A stretch of 9,456 nt of DNA from the NCBI GenBank assembly GCA_021799935.1, contig JAJYZM010000022.1, forward strand, positions 1-9,456, given 5' to 3'. A program made the position numbers and the translations under genes. This DNA comes from a bacterium. Lineage in GTDB: Bacteria > SZUA-79 > Acidulodesulfobacterales > Acidulodesulfobacteraceae. Below the pieces are notes generated by a model. The model was given only the letters and a program-made list of their open reading frames with translations, was not told the origin of the DNA and ran no database searches. Positions 6,567 through 9,456 of this stretch are shown piece by piece (the stretch's first letter is position 1; each line of letters starts with the position of its first letter).

Positions 6567-6644
6567 AATATTCTTTTAAACCTTCGACGACCGATGCAAT
6601 TTCGGTATAATCCTTATCGTCGTGCAGTAAAAATAAATTATTTT
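6554..6644. repeat. Direct repeat, right copy (VapC tail)
   Basis: This is the intact counterpart of 5754-5843 and lies inside the 3' end of the complete VapC of module 2. Recombination between the copies would remove about 800 bp, containing exactly the module 1 operon. Confidence 0.85.
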
Positions 6645-6963
6645 CTATCGCCGTTTCTGCAATCAGCAAATCAATAGTGCTTCTCGGCGTAATTCCTTTT
6701 TTTCTGCACAGATAATACATCTTTGCCGCATTCTCGTACGACCTAGTTCCGTAAAGCAATTCATAAAACTTTTGACTGCTCAGATATCCGTTTAACAGAT
6801 TAAATTCTTTCTCGGCAGACGCGCCCTGCAATACTTCCTGATATATAAAATTATTTATCCCGAAAGGCGTTCCAGTTTCTAATATTCCTTCAAATTTTTT
6901 GGTTTTCGGATTATTTACGCCCTTAAAATAATTTATCAGAACCGAAGTATCTATCAAAATCAA
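6565..6963 (-). CDS. vapC: VapC-family PIN-domain toxin (module 2)
   Basis: A 132-residue PIN-domain ribonuclease with a complete acidic set: D5 in LIDTSVLINYF, E43 in YQEVLQG, D98 in RSTIDLLIAE and D115/D116 in LLHDDKDY. The wording PRSTIDLLIAETAIENN is a common variant of the VapC core. Its start is TTG, one base after the antitoxin stop, so it is probably translated by coupling at low level. Its last 25 codons and 3' flank are duplicated as a remnant at 5754-5843. The length is normal, so this copy appears functional. It likely cleaves tRNA or rRNA when released from its antitoxin; the target is unknown. Confidence 0.93.
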   Translation of the reverse strand: MILIDTSVLINYFKGVNNPKTKKFEGILETGTPFGINNFIYQEVLQGASAEKEFNLLNGYLSSQKFYELLYGTRSYENAAKMYYLCRKKGITPRSTIDLLIAETAIENNLFLLHDDKDYTEIASVVEGLKEY

Positions 6964-6964
6964 T

Positions 6965-7174
6965 TTATTTTACCCGCCTGCCTTCCCTCATAGACTTATA
7001 ATCGTATCCTTCCGCAAATTTAATCTTTCCTTTTAATTCGGTAAGATTCTTCCTCTTGTAATTTTCTACAAATTCTTTTAAAGCTAAATTGACTAACTCT
7101 TTTTTGGTCTTTACATTTGCCAGCTTCATAGCTTCTTCGACAAGCAAATCGTTGAGTACGATATTAGTTCTCAT
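6965..7174 (-). CDS. vapB: VapB-type antitoxin (module 2)
   Basis: A 69-residue protein matching the classic VapB pattern: MRTNIVLNDLLVEEAMKL, then VKTKKELVNLALKEFV, a ribbon-helix-helix fold, followed by a basic linker (YKRKN at 39-43) and the conserved LTELKGKIKF toxin-binding segment. The C-terminus (SMREGRRVK) is basic. ATG preceded by GGGGTG at about 7 bases. It is first in the operon with the PIN toxin one base downstream. Its promoter carries a clear inverted-repeat operator at 7188-7209, consistent with conditional autorepression by the VapBC complex. Confidence 0.92.
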   Translation of the reverse strand: MRTNIVLNDLLVEEAMKLANVKTKKELVNLALKEFVENYKRKNLTELKGKIKFAEGYDYKSMREGRRVK

Positions 7175-7187
7175 TTTTACACCCCAT

Positions 7188-7223
7188 GATACACATTATA
7201 TCGTGTATCTATGTTCTTTTCAA
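7188..7223 (-). promoter_or_regulatory. Promoter and inverted-repeat operator of VapBC module 2
   Basis: On the minus strand, TTGAAA (7218-7223) is followed after 17 bases by TATAAT (7195-7200). The -10 box is framed by a perfect inverted repeat, GATACAC (7188-7194) and GTGTATC (7203-7209), with an 8-base spacer. This is the expected geometry for a ribbon-helix-helix dimer pair that blocks RNA polymerase. The operator sequence differs from the repeat seen at module 1, so cross-regulation between the two modules is unlikely. Confidence 0.78.
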
Positions 7224-7251
7224 CTCTTTTTCGGTTTTATTAATTATGCGT

Positions 7252-7518
7252 TTATTTATCTGTCCCGCTTACGGCATTATTTTCTTCCGCTTTGGCCCGC
7301 ATACGCGCCTGCAGGATTTCGTTATTTTTCCTCTTTATTTCCATTTCGGTTAAAACGCTTTCCGAATTTAAAATCAAAACCCTGCCGAATAATTCTTCCA
7401 TTTCTTTTCTTTGGTTCAGAACGCCGTTTATCCCGTCTATAAACTCCTGAAAGCTGATTTTACTCTTACCCTGTTTTAATTTAGTTTTCCTTTTCCTGCG
7501 CAGTTTTCTCCCGTCCAT
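7252..7518 (-). CDS. Small basic protein of unknown function
   Basis: An 88-residue protein I do not recognise. The first 19 residues are strongly basic (RKLRRKRKTKLKQGK at 4-18). The middle (22-80) is predicted to be helical and charged, with heptad-like hydrophobic spacing (GRVLILNSESVLTEMEI) that could form a short coiled coil. There are no cysteines and no signal peptide. The ATG is backed by a strong Shine-Dalgarno AAAGGAGG at 7529-7536, 10 bases away, which supports translation. It is located between the VapBC cluster and the IS110 relic and is transcribed away from the latter. The basic head could bind nucleic acid, but that is only a guess. Confidence 0.6.
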   Translation of the reverse strand: MDGRKLRRKRKTKLKQGKSKISFQEFIDGINGVLNQRKEMEELFGRVLILNSESVLTEMEIKRKNNEILQARMRAKAEENNAVSGTDK

Positions 7519-7605
7519 AAAAACCCTGCCTCCTTTAATTTAATTTTTTATAATTTATTAATCAATAATTATAATTTACATTAAAGTGCGAGTTTTTATT
7601 TATAT

Positions 7606-7638
7606 CATAAATTTCGTTGCAGGATTATGAAATTTATG
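7606..7638. repeat. Inverted repeat in AT-rich gap
   Basis: Ten-base perfect arms, CATAAATTTC (7606-7615) and GAAATTTATG (7629-7638), with a 13-base spacer. It lies about 90 bases upstream of the small basic protein gene on the minus strand, in a gap (7537-7700) that otherwise shows only AT-rich sequence. It may be an operator or a chance AT palindrome. Confidence 0.45.
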
Positions 7639-7674
7639 TTTCAATTATGTTAAATTTTTGTTACGTTTTTGTTA

Positions 7675-7694
7675 AAATTTAGGAAAACGCAGGG
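7675..7694. repeat. 20-bp dispersed repeat, copy B
   Basis: An exact copy of 6530-6549. It is followed within 10 bases by the presumed left edge of the IS110 relic, so it may mark an older insertion target or the edge of a segment shared with the VapBC cluster. Confidence 0.7.
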
Positions 7695-7719
7695 AGGGAC
7701 AGGGAATAAGAGATATAAT

Positions 7720-7905
7720 AAGACGAAAAAATTTTAGTTTTAGCAGTAAGGCTGGCAGCAGAAAGGAATAAATCAAGAACTTATAAGTTCGTGTGTCAGC
7801 ATTTTTCGCTGCCGGTTATATATTAAATAAATCTCGAACAGTTGCCTGGGCTTATAAGCCCGAATCATTGCAAGAATGAGTTTATTTAAAATTAACGGAG
7901 GTATT
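7720..7905 (+). ncRNA. Candidate IS110 bridge RNA relic
   Basis: The noncoding region upstream of the recombinase start folds on paper into two consecutive stem-loop domains. Domain 1 has a 10-bp helix of 7750-7759 with 7808-7817, including three G-U pairs. Domain 2 has a helix of 7823-7835 with 7878-7889, 12 pairs and one bulged T. Each encloses an internal loop topped by a perfect palindromic hairpin: GAACTTATAAGTTC (7777-7790) and GGGCTTATAAGCCC (7848-7861). Two loops in series just before the ORF is the layout reported for bridge RNAs of IS110-group elements, where they bind target and donor DNA. A 7-base match, GGAATAA, between the 5' side of loop 1 (7765-7771) and the presumed left flank (7703-7709) is in keeping with a target guide. 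I could not find the corresponding donor-guide match, so the claim stays tentative. Confidence 0.4.
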
Positions 7906-7906
7906 T

Positions 7907-7978
7907 ATGGAAGAATCTTTTTTTGGAATCGACGTATCGAAAGCTGACACCTTTATTTCAAAGCTCTTCCGTTTTTAA
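7907..7978 (+). pseudogene. IS110-family recombinase, N-terminal fragment
   Basis: A 23-codon reading frame begins at ATG, after GGAGG at 7897-7901. It starts MEESFFGIDVSKADTF and stops at TAA (7976-7978). The FFGIDVSKA phrase is the hallmark start of IS110/IS1111 recombinases; D9 is the first acidic residue of their RuvC-like DEDD site. A full protein has about 300-400 residues, so over 90% is missing. The remaining codons after about position 14 do not look familiar and may already be foreign sequence joined by deletion. Confidence 0.75.
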
Positions 7979-8017
7979 TTTTATTGCGTTTGCAATCATA
8001 ATACTGCGTCAGCAGGA

Positions 8018-9456
8018 TTAGAATGCAAAGAATATGCCTGTCTGAAATTGGTCAAATTCCGACACATTAGTTAAATCGTAACCGGCATACAAGTGCGCAT
8101 TATAGGATAGATTATATTCAGCCATAAGCGTTAAATCATTTTTTATTCCTTCAACGCAAGTTGGCCAACCTGAGGTACCGCCATATAAATTTTGATTAGA
8201 ACATGTTGATGGAGTGGAATTAAATGCATCCTGCGAATTCTTATGCGTGTATGAATACGTAGCATAATCTGCAACAAGCATCAATCCATTTCCAACATTA
8301 GGCATTAAGTAACGGCCGTATGCTTCAAACGTGCTGTAGCCATTGCTTGTATCAGTAACACCAGTAGGTAACGCTGCACCATCATTGGCATAAGGATTAC
8401 TGTCGCTCTGAACCATATAGGTTAAGCCAAGTTCGTAAATATCGTTGGCAAGGTCAACATCGACGCCGTTAACTAAAACACGGTTAGTCCAAGTATTACC
8501 GCTTGCGGTAATTGGCTCTGCAATCGTTGCGCCGTAGTATCCAAGTTCAAACTGGCCCATAGGTGTAGGTGCATATTCTTTTAACTGATAAGAATATTCC
8601 ATAGCATTTGATACACTATTATTATATAAGGCTCGACTAAATAATTTCGGGGAACAGTAAAATTGCATGGTTCGAGTATCTAATTTCGGGGAACAGTAAT
8701 ATTGTATAGCATTTAATACACCATTATTATTAGGATTGACGGTTCTCACTCCAGAACCCGTATCGTTCGTAACCGTTACTTTATACCACAAATGATAACC
8801 CGGCGTTCCGTAGAGAGCGAAACCAGGGTTCTGACTATGAATTAATACTCCTGCTTCGCCGTCATAGCCTACCGAGAGTCCTTGTATAGCCCCTACCGGT
8901 CCATTCGTCGGGAATATAACGTTCTGTCTGTAAAAATAAGGGCTTGCGGTTGTAAGCTGACCAACCTTTAAATTTAATAAATGAGCAGGCAAACCAAATT
9001 CAGAACCTACTCCGTTAAGAGACGCCCAAACCTGGTCTTTTCCAAAACCTCCCCCTGCCATTATATGCATATGCATATAAAAAGACAGCGAATTCGCCAA
9101 CGGGGTGTATATAGGGCTTGCACCGCCTACAACAAAATTAACTTTTGCATTAAACTGATCGGTATGTGCACTCACATTTTCATTAGTGGTATGTTTATAC
9201 CAGATATTCGAACTCATCATGATCGGTATCGGCCATGGATTCGGAAGGCTTAAACCTTCGGTAATCTGCGTTGCGTCCGCAGGAGTTCCTTCAGTGCCCG
9301 GAAGCCTGAAGCCGTTTCTCCAGAATGCCCTTCCGAACGGGTTAAGGTTTGGGAAAACCGTGTGGCAAACTGCGCATGAAAAATGATACTTTTGTGCAAA
9401 AGCCGGGATTGCGTTTGCTTTTTTGGGAGCCATCGCGAACGAAAGCGCCAAAACAA
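8018..9456 (-). CDS. Monoheme cytochrome c - outer membrane porin fusion (5' end beyond window)
   Basis: At least 477 residues; the gene runs off the right edge. The visible start of the reading frame is the hydrophobic end of a signal peptide (LALSFAMA), with likely cleavage after ANA, so the true start lies outside the window. It is followed by a single haem site C26-A-V-C29-H30 (numbered from the TTG at 9451) and the phrase FPNLNPFGRAFWRNGFRLPG, a pattern shared with Cyc2-type and related cytochrome-porins. The remaining 400 or so residues alternate polar and hydrophobic positions with many aromatic and Gly/Asn turns, and end in IFFAF; a final Phe is typical of outer-membrane beta-barrels. 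It probably carries electrons across the outer membrane; Cyc2 itself oxidises Fe(II). Assignment to Cyc2 proper is uncertain. An internal duplication near 8632-8710 adds two YCSPKL motifs. Confidence 0.75.
   Translation of the reverse strand, partial: VLALSFAMAPKKANAIPAFAQKYHFSCAVCHTVFPNLNPFGRAFWRNGFRLPGTEGTPADATQITEGLSLPNPWPIPIMMSSNIWYKHTTNENVSAHTDQFNAKVNFVVGGASPIYTPLANSLSFYMHMHIMAGGGFGKDQVWASLNGVGSEFGLPAHLLNLKVGQLTTASPYFYRQNVIFPTNGPVGAIQGLSVGYDGEAGVLIHSQNPGFALYGTPGYHLWYKVTVTNDTGSGVRTVNPNNNGVLNAIQYYCSPKLDTRTMQFYCSPKLFSRALYNNSVSNAMEYSYQLKEYAPTPMGQFELGYYGATIAEPITASGNTWTNRVLVNGVDVDLANDIYELGLTYMVQSDSNPYANDGAALPTGVTDTSNGYSTFEAYGRYLMPNVGNGLMLVADYATYSYTHKNSQDAFNSTPSTCSNQNLYGGTSGWPTCVEGIKNDLTLMAEYNLSYNAHLYAGYDLTNVSEFDQFQTGIFFAF
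8632..8710 (-). repeat. 39-bp in-frame tandem duplication in the cytochrome-porin
   Basis: Two adjacent units of 39 bases share TAATTTCGGGGAACAGTAA exactly (about 8642-8660 and 8681-8699) and are mostly alike around it. In protein they give YYCSPKLDTRTMQ and FYCSPKLFSRALY. A second, looser repeat lies outside: GCATTT(G/A)ATACAC(T/C)ATTATTAT near 8607-8630 and 8707-8730, giving NNxxVxNA(I/M)(Q/E)Y twice. The insertion preserves the frame, probably within an extramembrane loop. Coordinates are accurate to a few bases. Confidence 0.75.

Larger units (their letters stand above)
7710..7978 (+). mobile_element. Truncated IS110-family element (left end and recombinase start)
   Basis: It consists of about 195 bases of noncoding left end followed by the first codons of an IS110-type DEDD recombinase. 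The rest of the recombinase and the right end are gone; the 3' end of the cytochrome-porin gene follows within 40 bases. The left limit near 7710 is inferred from the position of an isolated TATAAT (7714-7719) with no -35 upstream, as seen where the promoter is completed only in the circular form. The true junction is uncertain by perhaps 20 bases. The element cannot move by itself. Confidence 0.6.

Noticed and set aside
7252..7518. The small basic protein as a third antitoxin or a mobilisation protein.
   Set aside because: It has no ribbon-helix-helix signature, no adjacent toxin on its strand that lacks a partner, and no relaxase nearby.
7980..8017. Hairpin ATTGCGTTTGCAAT as terminator of the cytochrome-porin gene.
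   Set aside because: The stem has only 5 bp and neither strand has a T-run after it.

Overview
The window is a low-to-moderate GC bacterial chromosome segment with accessory character. An orphan HdrC-type iron-sulfur protein, a ferritin-like/transporter fusion and an outer-membrane cytochrome-porin suggest a Gram-negative anaerobe or microaerophile with sulfur and/or iron redox metabolism, possibly deltaproteobacterial. The lineage guess is low confidence: no rRNA, tRNA or other phylogenetic marker is present.

Layout: (1) Positions 1-170 hold REP-like palindromes and a short tandem repeat. They lie downstream of a lone HdrC-like gene (171-848, minus). (2) Positions 850-1146 hold a nested inverted-repeat element. 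(3) A ferritin-like + formate/nitrite-transporter fusion (minus) and an MFS transporter (plus) diverge from a compact region near 2581-2691. Each has a good sigma70-type promoter whose -10 box sits only 8-9 bases from the likely ATG, so both mRNAs look leaderless. (4) A tandem universal stress protein and a MshP/PilX-like minor pilin follow, both on minus. (5) Positions 5754-7209 form a toxin-antitoxin cluster on minus. It holds two complete VapBC modules and a third, broken VapC tail that is about 90% identical to the end of the second VapC. This makes direct repeats of about 90 bp that flank one whole module. (6) A small basic protein of unknown function is followed by an AT-rich gap. (7) A decayed IS110-family element on plus has only 23 codons of recombinase left. 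It keeps an upstream noncoding region that folds on paper into two stem-loops and resembles the bridge-RNA region of IS110 elements. (8) A monoheme cytochrome-beta-barrel protein (minus) runs off the right edge.

Functional picture: the metabolic genes are single genes rather than a pathway operon. The likely common themes are iron or redox handling (ferritin-FNT, Usp, cytochrome-porin, HdrC) and genome plasticity (REP-like elements, VapBC duplication, IS110 scar). The most notable items are the ferritin-FNT fusion, the leaderless divergent promoters, the VapC direct repeats and the IS110 bridge-RNA-like relic. Nothing here proves a wholly new system.
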